Below are positions 15,742-24,919 of a stretch of 64,000 nucleotides of DNA, piece after piece (positions within the stretch are counted from its first letter, which is position 1; each line of letters begins with the position of its first letter). Origin of the DNA: Trichomonas vaginalis G3 (Eukaryota > Parabasalia > Trichomonadida > Trichomonadidae); contig NC_067203.1 in assembly GCF_026262505.1 (NCBI RefSeq), forward strand, positions 1,984,001 to 2,048,000, written 5' to 3'. Both the position numbers and the translations under genes were made by a program. Under the pieces are notes generated by a model. That model was not told the DNA's origin. It was given only the letters and a program-made list of their open reading frames with translations, and did not search any database.

Positions 15742-16544
15742 TTACTTACTAGTAAAATTTCTTTGTTATGACACTTTCTCCAGTTTATAGGACCTCTCTC
15801 ATATTCTATCTTATCGTATCTAAACTCATAGTCATGTATGTCCTCTAACCATCTCATGACACTTTCCAAACCACTTTTATCGGATGTAAAGTAAAAGCAT
15901 GGATGGTTATGTAAAACGTCTAAAGTTTCTAAAGAGTCTCTCAAAGTCCAGTCTACTTGGTATTGAAAATCCCATGTGTTATAGAACGGCGGGTCCACTA
16001 TAAAGAAAACATTTTCCTTGTCTTTATATTTTTCATACAACTCTGTCCAATGACATCTCACAAACTCTATACCCTCAATATATTTTTCTATGTTCTCTTT
16101 GAAAACATTTGTATAGTTAAGATATAAAACTTTTGACATAAGTGTTTCAATGTCATGAACTCTTATAGCACCACTATATAATAGTCTAGCAGATATACTA
16201 TCCCAGTCAATATACTCTGCCTTTTTCAAAACCTCTCTGACAGTATTTTTCTTATCTAATGGTATACGTTCCATCTTACCTATAGGTATCTTTTCTTTTA
16301 ACTCTTTCAATATTTTGTTTGTGTCTGGTATATGTTTGAGACGGTTCATATAGTTGTCGAAGTCATTGCATATAATCTTTGAGTCAGGAAATATTGTATG
16401 GCACAAATGAGATATATAGAAACTTCCACCGAACAAGTCTACAAATGTTAGACCATTCGGTAGTTTCTTAAGTTCTCTCAATAGAATATCTTTACATCTA
16501 CTCTTATTTCCAAAGAAGGGTAACGGTGGTTTTGTAAAATTCAT
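15726..16544 (-). CDS. D12-class (Dam-like) DNA adenine-N6 methyltransferase
   Basis: 272 residues. Motif X/I: PPLPFFGNKSRC and FVDLFGGSFYISHL; motif IV: FFIVDPPFYNTWDF (DPPY-type catalytic loop). The order (FxGxK, DxFxGG, DPPF) is that of the MethyltransfD12 family, which transfers methyl from S-adenosylmethionine to adenine. In a mobile element it may mark element DNA or aid replication control. It is the last recognisable gene of Maverick A. No counterpart was seen in the E2/E3 type. It looks whole. Confidence 0.85.
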   Translation of the reverse strand: MNFTKPPLPFFGNKSRCKDILLRELKKLPNGLTFVDLFGGSFYISHLCHTIFPDSKIICNDFDNYMNRLKHIPDTNKILKELKEKIPIGKMERIPLDKKNTVREVLKKAEYIDWDSISARLLYSGAIRVHDIETLMSKVLYLNYTNVFKENIEKYIEGIEFVRCHWTELYEKYKDKENVFFIVDPPFYNTWDFQYQVDWTLRDSLETLDVLHNHPCFYFTSDKSGLESVMRWLEDIHDYEFRYDKIEYERGPINWRKCHNKEILLVSKCGLK

Positions 16545-16775
16545 TTTATATATATAATAAAAATGTTTTTACCTGAAAAGTGACAGAAAAGTGACAAAAC
16601 ATGAAAACATATATAATTTGTGAAAAGCGACACATTATATAATGTTTTCGACCCAGAAGAAGGCTTCTTCCCAGAAGCAATGGAGGAAGAAGAAGAGTCC
16701 TCCGAATAAAAACTTCATTTATACTAAACATCAACATCAGGGCTAGAAGGCACGAAGTGCCTGGAAGCCCCACTA

Positions 16776-16777
<2 letters not shown>
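16545..16777. other. Right-end region of Maverick A with three hairpins
   Basis: No clear gene. It contains two AAAAGTGACA direct repeats, GAAGAA..TTCTTC (16656-16670), a GGAGGA..TCCTCC stem (16682-16703) and a strong nested stem-loop GGGCT-AGGCAC-gaa-GTGCCT-AGCCC (16740-16770). A 34-codon basic frame at 16642-16746 (MFSTQKKASSQKQWRKKK) could be a small peptide or a host relic. No Maverick terminus of the AGTTAG.. type is visible. Confidence 0.4.

Positions 16778-16816
<39 letters not shown>
16778..16816. repeat. 39-nt poly(T) tract at the element/host junction
   Basis: An uninterrupted run of about 39 T. It separates element-type sequence from host-type sequence. It may be a poly(A) relic read on the reverse strand, slippage at an integration scar, or an assembly artefact. 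Confidence 0.8.
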
Positions 16817-16817
<1 letters not shown>

Positions 16818-16973
16818 ATACATAACATATAATCGGTTAAAATTGCAAATTCGATTTTCTTCTTTCAGATTTCGGATTAAATTCATCAAATCATCTCGAA
16901 AAAAAGATACATTTAATAGCAAAAGTACAGGAGATGCTTCTTTACATACTTTTAAGAATATTTGCACTCGCAT
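16817..16973 (-). pseudogene. Host gene start cut off at the poly(T) junction
   Basis: A reverse frame from ATG at 16973 (MRVQIFLKVCKEASPVLLLL, then FRDDLMNLIRNLKEENRICN) runs straight into the T tract, where it would encode lysines. It looks like the first ~52 codons of a host protein truncated by the element, but it may be chance. Family not recognised. Confidence 0.25.
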
Positions 16974-17107
16974 TTCATCATTTTAAGATAACATTACACT
17001 TAAATGAATGTTGAAAAGATTAAAAACATTAAAATTAGAAATCTATGCTTTTATAACAAATAACTTTATCATTATATTCTATAATACAAACAAAATTATA
17101 AAATAAT

Positions 17108-18202
17108 TTAATAATACCAGAATTTTGCTTCTTCAGGAACATTTTGACTGTATAAACGCGATTCATATTGAAGAGATAAGTCTAAGCTTGATGAAGCAGC
17201 CATTCTATTTGCGATAATCGGGTTAGATTTTTCAAGTGGTTTTTGTCTATTTTGTTCTGAGAAAATCCTCATAATATTGACAACTTTATTGGTATTTTCT
17301 TCATTGAAGAAAGCAGCTTGCTTCTTTTTACTGATTTTTGGTGGATTTAAAATAGGAACTACAATTGTTTGTTTTGTATCAGGTGCATCATCAATTGCTT
17401 TACCCCATTCGATAACAGCTTTTGTTGTGCCACCAAATTGGGATCCAGAAAGCGCGTTTTTGGCACTTTCTGCTGATGTATGAGTTTCCATGACAACTGT
17501 TGCCCAAGATTGATTGTTTGGATCGATTTTAACACTTAGAACATTGCCGTATTGATGGAAGTTCTGTAAAAGTGTCTCTTCTTTGACAACGTCCGGATCA
17601 ATATTTGTAATAAAAAGAGTAGTATTTTTGACATCTAGGGAGTTGTTTTCGTTTGTACTAACTCTGTTCTGTGTTCCTTCCTTTACTTTTAGCGGATGGC
17701 CCTTAAAATTAACATTATTCAAAGTTTGGATGGCGTCAATCACTTCTTGATGCTTATTAAACTTAATAAAACCGTATCCTTTCGAATTTCCTTTTTCGTC
17801 GCGAATAAGTCTCGCATTTATTGCGTTTGGAAAATATCTTTTGAAAAACTCTAATAACTCGCTTTCTTTAACACTAGATGGCAATCCACCAACGTAACAT
17901 GAAAAGCCTTCTGCTTTTGCAATCGTATCTGCGTCGGATTCAAAAGTTGTATTTCCCCAACCAAGTTTGAACTTGTTTCCGTTGCTATTCGGGACCTCTG
18001 TACCATTGAGAAGACGGATTACTTCAGCTGCATTATTTTTCGAAGCGAAAACAAGAAAACCGTAATTTAAATGAGTTCCTGTGCTTTTATCCTTTGCAAA
18101 CCAGCAAGATTTAGGTTGCTTTCCTGTCATTTGCTTGACATCACTCATAAGTGATTCCTCATCTTTCCAAATTACAGTGTTACCGACCCAAAGTTGAGTC
18201 AT
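17108..18202 (-). CDS. Three-RRM RNA-binding protein (Nam8/RBP45/TIA-1-like layout)
   Basis: 364 residues from the ATG at 18202. RRM1 at ~3-80 (QLWVGN.., HLNYGFLVF), RRM2 at ~95-175 (CYVGGLPSS.., GNSKGYGFIKF as RNP1), RRM3 at ~193-265 (LFITNIDPDVV.., SWATVVM). A C-terminal low-complexity tail ends AKFWYY. The three-RRM layout matches the RBP45/Nam8/TIA-1 group, which binds pre-mRNA or U-rich mRNA elements and acts in splicing or mRNA fate. A decayed paralogue lies at 23838-24919 on the same strand. No intron is visible. Assignment within the group is uncertain. Confidence 0.85.
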   Translation of the reverse strand: MTQLWVGNTVIWKDEESLMSDVKQMTGKQPKSCWFAKDKSTGTHLNYGFLVFASKNNAAEVIRLLNGTEVPNSNGNKFKLGWGNTTFESDADTIAKAEGFSCYVGGLPSSVKESELLEFFKRYFPNAINARLIRDEKGNSKGYGFIKFNKHQEVIDAIQTLNNVNFKGHPLKVKEGTQNRVSTNENNSLDVKNTTLFITNIDPDVVKEETLLQNFHQYGNVLSVKIDPNNQSWATVVMETHTSAESAKNALSGSQFGGTTKAVIEWGKAIDDAPDTKQTIVVPILNPPKISKKKQAAFFNEENTNKVVNIMRIFSEQNRQKPLEKSNPIIANRMAASSSLDLSLQYESRLYSQNVPEEAKFWYY

Positions 18203-18316
18203 CACACTATTTTTCTGACATTTGCCAATTTCATAGTTTACATGTGTCTATAATGACAAAAATTTTAAATTGAGAAGAATTTATGTCCAAAATTTTTGTT
18301 ACAAAAAATATCATTT

Positions 18317-18550
18317 ATGAATCCTGCAAATCGAGCTTACGCTAAAAGCTTGATTATGAAGGGTTTAGAATCATCTGATTATCGCTCTAGTAGCTCTTCA
18401 GATGATAATGATGTTGTAATTCTCCCAAGAAAACCTTCAATTCAATTTGAAGACTACCAGGATGATGATGTCACATTTGTTGGTATCCAAAAGCAATCTG
18501 CTGTTCAAAGACTGCTCGAAAATTGGGACAAACTATATAAATCCAATTAG
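18317..18550 (+). CDS. Short host protein, serine/aspartate-rich
   Basis: 77 residues from the ATG at 18317, which directly follows TCATTT, a good initiator motif for this genome; upstream codons lack an ATG. Sequence: MNPANRAYAKSLIMKGLESS, then SSSSSDDNDVVILPRK and a C-terminal helix (AVQRLLENWDKLYKSN). An acidic DDDV(T)FVG segment could be a SUMO-interaction-like or phospho-regulated motif. Function unknown. It is divergent from the RRM gene with ~115 bp between. Confidence 0.5.
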   Translation: MNPANRAYAKSLIMKGLESSDYRSSSSSDDNDVVILPRKPSIQFEDYQDDDVTFVGIQKQSAVQRLLENWDKLYKSN

Positions 18551-18706
18551 AAAATATTATTTGAAACTAATTACATCACAGTTCAGTAAATCAGTTTCTC
18601 AATATATAAGTAGATGACAATGTATTCCAAATTTACTATGATTATTTTGTTTATTAATAAAAAAAAATTATATACGTAATTTTTATGTTTAGTTTATGAA
18701 AATGTA
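18551..18706. other. Short AT-rich spacer between convergent host genes
   Basis: The ~155-bp stretch contains AATAAA-like signals (ATTAATAAAAAAAA near 18652) consistent with 3' ends on either strand. Nothing else seen. Confidence 0.4.
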
Positions 18707-19266
18707 TCATATTCTCTTGAAAACAAATGGAGAGTCATCGTTCTGATACGTTCTCATTGGCTTTGGAGTAGCTGAATATGTAGATGTAAATTCGGGTCTT
18801 TGAGTTACGTATTGATGAGTTTTTGACTGGCTTTCTCTCTTCATAGATGCAAGCTGTCTCTGTATCTTAATGAGTCTGTTTTCTAGCTCCTCTTGAAGTA
18901 TTTGGTTTCGCTGAGTTTGTGCGTCAATGTCGTAAAGTTTGTCTTCTAAAGAGCATTCTTGGGCGGCCAAAATATGGTTGACGTGGTCATTGATCCTTGA
19001 TACTAGTTCTTTGATCTCTGCTTTGTCATCAAAAGTTATTTCTGGCTGTATTTTTGGCGTAACAATTGTTTTTGGTAAAATTGGTGGAGGAATGTTGTTT
19101 TGAATGAATATAGTCCTCTCTCTTAATGCCCCTAAGATCCTTCTACGTTCCAATGGATGTTGGCTTGAGAATCATATATGAGCTGTGACGATGAACTAGA
19201 TCTCGGACAATCAATCATTAAGTCATTCAAGTTGATGCGGGTAACCGTTTTAATCGTTGTCATCAT
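18707..19266 (-). pseudogene. Host coiled-coil protein gene split between two frames
   Basis: The 5' frame starts MMTTIKTVTRINLNDLMIDC at 19266 and closes near 19132. An overlapping frame, open from 19171, continues ERRRILGALRERTIFIQNN and ends at 18707 (SPFVFKRI). The latter has no ATG of its own near its start. The middle has a heptad-like helix (LEDKLYDIDAQTQRNQILQE). The simplest reading is one gene with a frameshift or sequencing error between about 19130 and 19171; no Trichomonas-type splice signals (GTAYGT, ACTAACACAYAG) are seen there. Function unknown. Confidence 0.5.
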
Positions 19267-19511
19267 TTGAGCTAATAGTTTATATGATAAGTATATTCAT
19301 AGATAAAAATATTTTATCAAGCAAAACTTTGTATTGCTTATCGACTTATAAAATTTTCAAATTATTTTATTTGTTTATGGTCGAATTAACCGTAATTCAA
19401 ATGAGCATTGGTATAGCAAAACAATTATATGCAGTTGAGAGATAAAAAACAAAAATTTATTATAATATAAATGCATGAGCAAAACAGAAAAACAACAGGA
19501 ACAAATCTATA
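19267..19511. other. Host intergenic region
   Basis: AT-rich, ~245 bp. A 62-codon forward frame (MSSFELIVYMISIFIDKNIL) is hydrophobic and low complexity and probably chance. Nothing else recognised. Confidence 0.4.
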
Positions 19512-20858
19512 CTAGTCAACGGAGGCAATCCTTCGGTTAATGCGACTAAACTTTGGTTTAATTGTAAATCCGAGAAATGCAAATTGAGAAATATTTGCAA
19601 GTGGAATTGAAGCAGCCAAAGGTTGTTCGCTTGGTTCTATCTCATCGAAATGAGATGTATCTGTTGGTGATTTAATGACTGGAACCATTGGCGGAGAATT
19701 AGAAAATGGATTGTCGAAATCGAATCCTTGGAAGAAAGGATGGACAATAATCTGTTCAAAACCATATCTGTCCTCTGGATCGCACAACAGATGTTGTAAT
19801 AAGTCAACAGCCAATGGAGAAACTGGATGACCTTCAATCTGTGGATATACTAAACATCTCTTCCATGCTATGATACGAAGAGCTGTTTCTCTTGATGTTT
19901 GACCCATAAATGGGACAAATCCGTATAACATTTCGTAAAGAATGACACCTAACGACCAAAAATCAGATAAAGTAGTTGGTGGCTTGCCAATTAAGATTTC
20001 TGGCGCTGTATAAGAGCATGTTCCTATTTCTGTTCCTCTATCATGGAATGGTCTGTCTAAAGGACGTCCAGAAATGAGCTCAATGATTTCATCATTGAGT
20101 TTCTGGAAACGTGTATCGTTCTCTTGGTAATTCTTTGAAAGACCAAAATCAGTAAGCTTAATATGACCTGATTCTGTAATCAAAACGTTATCTGGCTTGA
20201 GGTCTCTGTGTAAAAAGTGTAATTCATGAACAGAATGCACAGCTAATGTCATCTCAGCGATGAAAAATTTTGCTGTGTCGTTATCGAAAACACCTTTTTT
20301 AATAAGAGCATTCATTAAGTCTCCGCCACACACGTATTCGAGGACAAGGTATAATCTTTCCTCATCCTGGAAGGAGCAATTCAAATAAGTAAACCACGGA
20401 TTGTCGGAGTGTGCGAGAATATCTCTTTCTGTTCGAACATTTTGAATCTGTTCGCTCATAATAATATCAGCCTTACGTAAAACCTTTAATGCGTAAAAAT
20501 TCCGATCTTCATTATCTTTAACAAGCCAAACTTCGCCAAACCCTCCCCTACCAATCAACTTAATACGCTCAAATCTTGACGTTTTAATCTTACTACGCGA
20601 TTTCCTTGCAAAATCTGATTCTTCTTGTGCATATTGCGAGAGAATTTTTTCTTTTTCTTCTTGATTTAGATTTGGAGAATTCATAACTGCGTTGTATTTA
20701 TCTCGACGAACTGAAGTTTCTTGAAACATCTGAGTGAATTTGTCTTCTATAAAAGCTTTCGCTGACTCTGACATAATTTTAGTTTCCTTTGATGGCTCTG
20801 ATACTGGTAACGAGGCTATTTTTTCATTTGCCCTAGCAGAGCGTCTAATAAAAGTCAT
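19512..20858 (-). CDS. NDR/LATS-family AGC serine/threonine kinase
   Basis: 448 residues. An N-terminal regulatory region with helices (AFIEDKFTQMFQETSVRRDK) matches the MOB-binding area of NDR kinases. Kinase domain ~92-380: glycine loop GRGGFGEV, VAIK-type lysine in YALKVLRK, catalytic HRDLKPDNVL, DFG in LTDFGLSK, an NDR-type insert before the activation segment (GTCSYTAPEIL), and DFWSLGVILYEML. The C-terminal extension ends in a hydrophobic motif (FAFLGFTIK). NDR kinases work with MOB proteins in Hippo-like control of cell division and morphology. It looks intact. Confidence 0.92.
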   Translation of the reverse strand: MTFIRRSARANEKIASLPVSEPSKETKIMSESAKAFIEDKFTQMFQETSVRRDKYNAVMNSPNLNQEEKEKILSQYAQEESDFARKSRSKIKTSRFERIKLIGRGGFGEVWLVKDNEDRNFYALKVLRKADIIMSEQIQNVRTERDILAHSDNPWFTYLNCSFQDEERLYLVLEYVCGGDLMNALIKKGVFDNDTAKFFIAEMTLAVHSVHELHFLHRDLKPDNVLITESGHIKLTDFGLSKNYQENDTRFQKLNDEIIELISGRPLDRPFHDRGTEIGTCSYTAPEILIGKPPTTLSDFWSLGVILYEMLYGFVPFMGQTSRETALRIIAWKRCLVYPQIEGHPVSPLAVDLLQHLLCDPEDRYGFEQIIVHPFFQGFDFDNPFSNSPPMVPVIKSPTDTSHFDEIEPSEQPLAASIPLANISQFAFLGFTIKPKFSRINRRIASVD

Positions 20859-21495
20859 TTTTTCAGAGCAAAATATTCACAATGTAAAATTCACAAAAAG
20901 TTTTTTACTGAAATTTTTAAAGAGAGGAAATTGAATACAATTTTGGCACAATTTCTTCTGCCCAAATAATATACCTTAAAAGGAGTATAAATTGACCGTT
21001 TTGTTTATAAAAATCATTGGTGGAATTTAGTTTATATTATTTGGCTATTGTACAAAATAGGTTTCGATTACGAAAAGCTGATGACGCAAAGTGATATGAT
21101 GAGAATTCAATTTGATCAATAGTATCATTCAAAAAGTGATTGTAGTACATTCAAATTTTTGTAATTGCTGAATTATAATGCATATAGTAGTATAATAATT
21201 TTGATCAAAAAGAAAATTCACCCGATGTAGTCAATTATATTTCATAATGGTTTAAACTGTAGGGTCCATTTAGTTCGTAGATGATAGATATGAATTTCAA
21301 TTTCCAAACATTTTATTTCAATTGAAACCATTTCAATTTCGAAATTTACATTGAAAAAGGAAAATTTAGGAAATATAAGTCATGAACAAGAATCGACAAC
21401 TATAATTATTCCAAAATCAGATATTTTCGCTTCCAAATTTTAATGATTTAAAATGTCTTTCAAAAAATTTTTAAAATTTATAAATAGAAATAAGT
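20859..21495. other. Host intergenic region
   Basis: About 640 bp of AT-rich sequence with A and T tracts. No open frame of note, no RNA gene and no repeat shared with the rest of the window was seen. It holds the upstream region of the kinase and the 3' end of the phosphatase gene. Confidence 0.5.
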
Positions 21496-22671
21496 TTAAG
21501 GCATCTCCGGGCAATAAAGAAGGTATTGGCCAATCTTTTGTCTAAAGTCATGAAGCTTGAACAGTTCTTGGTCGCCCATTAAATCAATCTTCAGTGGTTG
21601 GCCATTGAAAACGAATCTTACGTATAATTCAGACTCTGCTTCATCGTTGTAGACTTCCATAACGATGTGGGAAGCAAGAGGAGGAATGAAATCGTTCTTA
21701 AATCCGAGGAAGGAAAGGAAAGCAGCGACGGTCGAGTCATGGGCTGAAAGGAGAACGAATCTTTGTGTGGACTCTCCATTGATATATGAATCAAGGTACT
21801 TCAAAACTTCTCTCATTCCATATGAGAAGGCAACACCTCTTGTCTTGTTGTAAAGTCCGTAGAGCATTGTTCCCTGATATCTTCTGCATGTTGTGATCAT
21901 GTCAGATGTGATTTCATCAGGCATATACTGCTCATTGCAGAACATTGTCGTAACCCAATCGCAAATCTTATCGAGCTTGGAGTAGGAAACATCTGTAACG
22001 TTGAGGTAATTAATTACAGGTTGAACTGAGTTAAGTGTTTCCTGATAATAATCTGTAAATTCCTTTGATCCGAAATAATCGTTTGCCATTGTATTGAAGT
22101 CCTTGCAAAAGTCTTTCTTTGGACGGAGAGAATCTGATGATGGGGATCCTGTTGTGATTTCTAAAACTTCATTTGGATCTGCTGGTTCATATAAGCCAGA
22201 CATGAATGAAATTGCACTTCTAAATGTGCGATCGTAAGCCGTGCATCTAGCGAAAACGACTGTTGGGTCTAAATATTCGGGAATAAAGTGTAATTTTTCG
22301 TAATACAATTCACGTAATTTTTGACCTAAAAGCTTGTGTTGGATCATACCGTCGATGATTAAATCGCCAAGTTTGCAATTTGGTGGGTATTCTGCAAATC
22401 TATTATCGAGAATTGTTTTAACTCTTCTTGGTTTAACGACTGGATTTGATTCCATGTGAGCTGCTTGAGCATCTTCAGAATCACAGCGCCATATACCTCT
22501 CTGCTGTCTCTCCAAGAATGGATCTAATGGAGATCTTGCACCATGACGAGTGAGAACAGATACATATTTCAATGTGTAGTTCTTTCCTGGTACATCTAAA
22601 ATGCTATACTCACGTGGAGCAACGCATTCATCAATAGTTGATGCTACAAAAGAAGAAAAAGCAAATAACAT
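21496..22671 (-). CDS. Histidine acid phosphatase (secreted or lysosomal)
   Basis: 391 residues from the ATG at 22671; the in-frame TTG further upstream is unlikely. A signal peptide is visible (MLFAFSSFVAS). The catalytic motif RHGARSP lies at ~45 (VSVLTRHGARSPLD) and the distal catalytic HD at ~310 (LLSAHDSTVAAFLSFLG). Several cysteines suit disulphides. The family (histidine phosphatase clade 2) hydrolyses phosphomonoesters at acid pH in lysosomes or outside the cell. An initiator TCACTTTTTT lies 12-21 bp upstream of the ATG. It looks intact. Confidence 0.9.
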   Translation of the reverse strand: MLFAFSSFVASTIDECVAPREYSILDVPGKNYTLKYVSVLTRHGARSPLDPFLERQQRGIWRCDSEDAQAAHMESNPVVKPRRVKTILDNRFAEYPPNCKLGDLIIDGMIQHKLLGQKLRELYYEKLHFIPEYLDPTVVFARCTAYDRTFRSAISFMSGLYEPADPNEVLEITTGSPSSDSLRPKKDFCKDFNTMANDYFGSKEFTDYYQETLNSVQPVINYLNVTDVSYSKLDKICDWVTTMFCNEQYMPDEITSDMITTCRRYQGTMLYGLYNKTRGVAFSYGMREVLKYLDSYINGESTQRFVLLSAHDSTVAAFLSFLGFKNDFIPPLASHIVMEVYNDEAESELYVRFVFNGQPLKIDLMGDQELFKLHDFRQKIGQYLLYCPEMP

Positions 22672-22682
22672 ATTACAAATAC

Positions 22683-22692
22683 AAAAAAGTGA
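22683..22692 (-). promoter_or_regulatory. Initiator-like element of the acid phosphatase gene
   Basis: TCACTTTTTT on the reverse strand, 12 bp before the ATG, fits the known T. vaginalis initiator (TCA, pyrimidine, T/A, T-rich). It supports the start at 22671. Confidence 0.6.
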
Positions 22693-22808
22693 CAATTAAA
22701 AATCTGAAAATCTCAATTTATAATATTACATAGACAAAAAGAGTGTTTGTTGTTTTATATAAATTCAAGTTTTTATTTCATGCTAGCATACATTAGTCAT
22801 TGTTTTTC

Positions 22809-23468
22809 TTACTGAGACTTCTTTTTCTTCTCTTCCTTCTTTTCTTCTTTCTTCTCTTCCTTCTTTTCTTCTTTCTTAGGCTTGTCCTTTGGTTCTGGAA
22901 GAGAGGAATGTGCTGGAACATTGCTTTCATTCCACTTCTTCAAGAAGTCTTCGAGTTCATCGTCATGGATGTTCTTCAAAGTTTGGTGCTTCTCAACTTT
23001 GCCATCCTTATCAGTAACTTCGTGAACAGTAACAGACTTGTTGCCGATACGTTTTGTATCTACAACTTTGCGAAGTCCACTCTTTGAATCAACTTCTTCA
23101 CGGTGCATATGCTGGATACCATCGGAGCCACTGTACATTGATGATGTGATTGAGTAGTATTGTGGATTTTCTTCATCATCGACTTCGTCTTCGCTTTGGG
23201 CAGCTTCCTTTTCTTCATGCTTAGTTTCCTTCTTTGGCTTCTCATTGCCCTTCTTGCTAGCACCCTTCTTGTTCTCCTTCTTGTTGCCATCTTCGATCAT
23301 ATCATGAGGAACTTGGCGACGAGTAAATGCATCATAAAAGTCACCGAATGCTTCTTCCATCTCACGATCTACAGAGTCCATCCAACGTGACATGTAATCG
23401 AAGACACCGGAGCGCATTGGGGCAAAGCGTCTGTAGTATACAATTGGTTCATCAAACCAGTCAAACAT
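22809..23468 (-). CDS. Myeloid leukemia factor (MLF) family protein
   Basis: 219 residues. The N-terminus (MFDWFDEPIVYYRRFAPMRS) is followed by a Lys/Glu-rich linker. The MLF-like core (~100-185) contains YYSITSSMYSGSDGIQHMHR, SGLRKVVDTKRIGNKSVTVH and DDELEDFLKKWN, matching the F/W-rich end of MLF domains. The tail is nearly pure Lys/Glu. MLF proteins are adaptor-type proteins tied to stress granules, proteostasis and, in Giardia, vesicles. A clear initiator TCATTTTTC lies 5-13 bp upstream. The family call rests on the core pattern. Confidence 0.75.
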   Translation of the reverse strand: MFDWFDEPIVYYRRFAPMRSGVFDYMSRWMDSVDREMEEAFGDFYDAFTRRQVPHDMIEDGNKKENKKGASKKGNEKPKKETKHEEKEAAQSEDEVDDEENPQYYSITSSMYSGSDGIQHMHREEVDSKSGLRKVVDTKRIGNKSVTVHEVTDKDGKVEKHQTLKNIHDDELEDFLKKWNESNVPAHSSLPEPKDKPKKEEKKEEKKEEKKEEKKKKSQ

Positions 23469-23472
23469 TATC

Positions 23473-23481
23473 GAAAAATGA
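23473..23481 (-). promoter_or_regulatory. Initiator-like element of the MLF gene
   Basis: TCATTTTTC on the reverse strand just upstream of the ATG at 23468 closely matches the T. vaginalis initiator consensus and supports both the start and the host assignment. Confidence 0.65.
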
Positions 23482-23837
23482 TTTAGTGTTCAGATAAAAT
23501 TTCTCTTCACAAAAAATTGATAAGATAAGTACCCGAACACTAATCAATTGAAAATCATTTGTATTTTGACATTAATAGCCCATTAATTAGTCGCTTTATG
23601 AGGGTTTAAATTCATACATTTTTAGGAAATTGTGAATAAAATTTGGTAAATTTTATAGGAAAAGTATTTTACATATTGCAAATGCTCGTAAAATTAATAG
23701 ATTTACAATGTTTATGGATCAAAATCCAAAAACTTCAGTAAAATTTTGAAAACTTTATTAATAAAAAATAATTAGTAGTTAAAACTGCAAAATTTACATG
23801 TTTAGTATTATAAAATGAACAAAGACTGCATTAAAAA
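23482..23837. other. Host intergenic region
   Basis: About 355 bp, AT-rich, with nothing recognisable except possible poly(A)-type signals (AATAAAAAATAA near 23760) for the neighbouring reverse-strand paralogue. Confidence 0.4.
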
Positions 23838-24919
23838 TACCAAATGTTCTGATCATTTGGAATATAATCGTGAAATTCTTTGGTATCAAGAGAGTTGATG
23901 CAGGAATAGATTGTCTGGCGTAAGCACGGTTCGCAACTTGAGGATCTGTGTTTGGTAAAGGAAGCTCTCTTTGACTTTCCGAAATCGACTGAATTATGTT
24001 AATAATCTTGTGGATATTTTTTGTGTAGAATTCTACGTAATTTCTCTGTTTTGTTTGGTCGGTTTCATTGAAGGAATCGAAATTCTGGAAGATTTGTCAC
24101 TTACAGAAGAATCATCGACATCAGGCCCCAGTTAATAGCGCATTTTGATGTGCCGCCGAATTTGGCTCCTTGGAGTGGTTCATGGCTGATTCTGCCATGG
24201 AATGGTTTCCATCTTCAATAAAGCCCAGCTGAATTAACTGGATCGATCTTGATGGAAACTACATTACCGTAGCGGCCGAAAGTAGATGTAAGAATCTCTT
24301 CATTGATAATATTTGGATCAAGTTGGGAAATGTAAAGAGTTGTGTTATTTTTTGGTTGACACCAAGAATTCTATTATTTTGCTTCGAAAATTCTGAGTGG
24401 GCGTCCCCAGGCGTTAACATTATTTAACTTTTCAATTGCGCTTAAGCATTCTTGGTAAGTTGAGAATTTAACAAAGCCAAAGCCTTTATGAACTCCATTG
24501 GCATAAACAATACGTGCATTGATCGCTGAGGGAATGTAATTTCTGAAAAAGTCAAGCAACGCGTTATCATCAATGGTATTTGGAATATTTCCGACGTATA
24601 CGGAATATCCTTCGGCTTTAACAAGACTGTCTGCATCTGTGGATTCGTTTTTATCTGTTCCCCAATTTACATTCCAACGAACTCCTGGCCTTCTCCTCAT
24701 CAATGAGCCTTTCAAGAGTCTCATGGCCTCTGTTGCTTCTGATGCATTCTTAAATTTAATAAAGCCATAGTTAAGTTGATTTCCGGATGCTGGATCTCTC
24801 ATAAAACGTATGTTTATTGGCTTATATCCAATGGCATCATAAATTTCATCAATTGCTTGTTCTTCGGAATCGAATATTTCAACATTTCCTAAGTATAAAG
24901 ATGTTGTTTTATTCGCCAT
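23838..24919 (-). pseudogene. Decayed three-RRM paralogue
   Basis: An intact-looking front part at 24374-24919 (181 codons) has RRM1 (LYLGNVEIFDSEEQ, LNYGFIKF) and RRM2 (YSVYVGNIPN, HKGFGFVKF), then a stop. Beyond it, RRM3-like coding (LYISQLDPNIINEEILTSTF, YGNVVSIKIDP) and a C-terminus resembling that of the gene at 17108 continue in shifted frames to about 23838. So the 3' half carries a stop and several frameshifts. The front part alone could still encode a two-RRM protein. The paralogue lies 4.7 kb from the intact copy on the same strand, an old tandem-type duplication. Confidence 0.7.

Larger units (their letters stand above)
1..16777. mobile_element. Maverick/Polinton copy A, right-hand part
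   Basis: A dense block of about twenty genes on both strands with very short AT-rich spacers. The gene set is that of a Maverick/Polinton or Polinton-like virus: SF3 helicase, packaging ATPase, PolB-like polymerase, rve integrase, fibre and minor capsid-like proteins, with accessory HNH, KilA-N, T5orf172 and D12 methyltransferase genes. The left end lies outside the window, so no terminal repeat pair can be checked. The right boundary is inferred from the last element-type gene (methyltransferase) and the T run at 16778. Most genes look whole, with one or two fragments near the satellites. No major capsid gene was recognised here; it may lie to the left. Confidence 0.85.

Noticed and set aside
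16642-16746. Small basic frame as a ribosomal-protein-like gene
   Set aside because: Lys/Gln-rich composition is suggestive, but 34 codons give no specific match; kept only as a remark.
19257-19445. Forward 62-codon hydrophobic frame in host DNA
   Set aside because: Overlaps the upstream region of the coiled-coil gene, is AT-driven, and has no start context.
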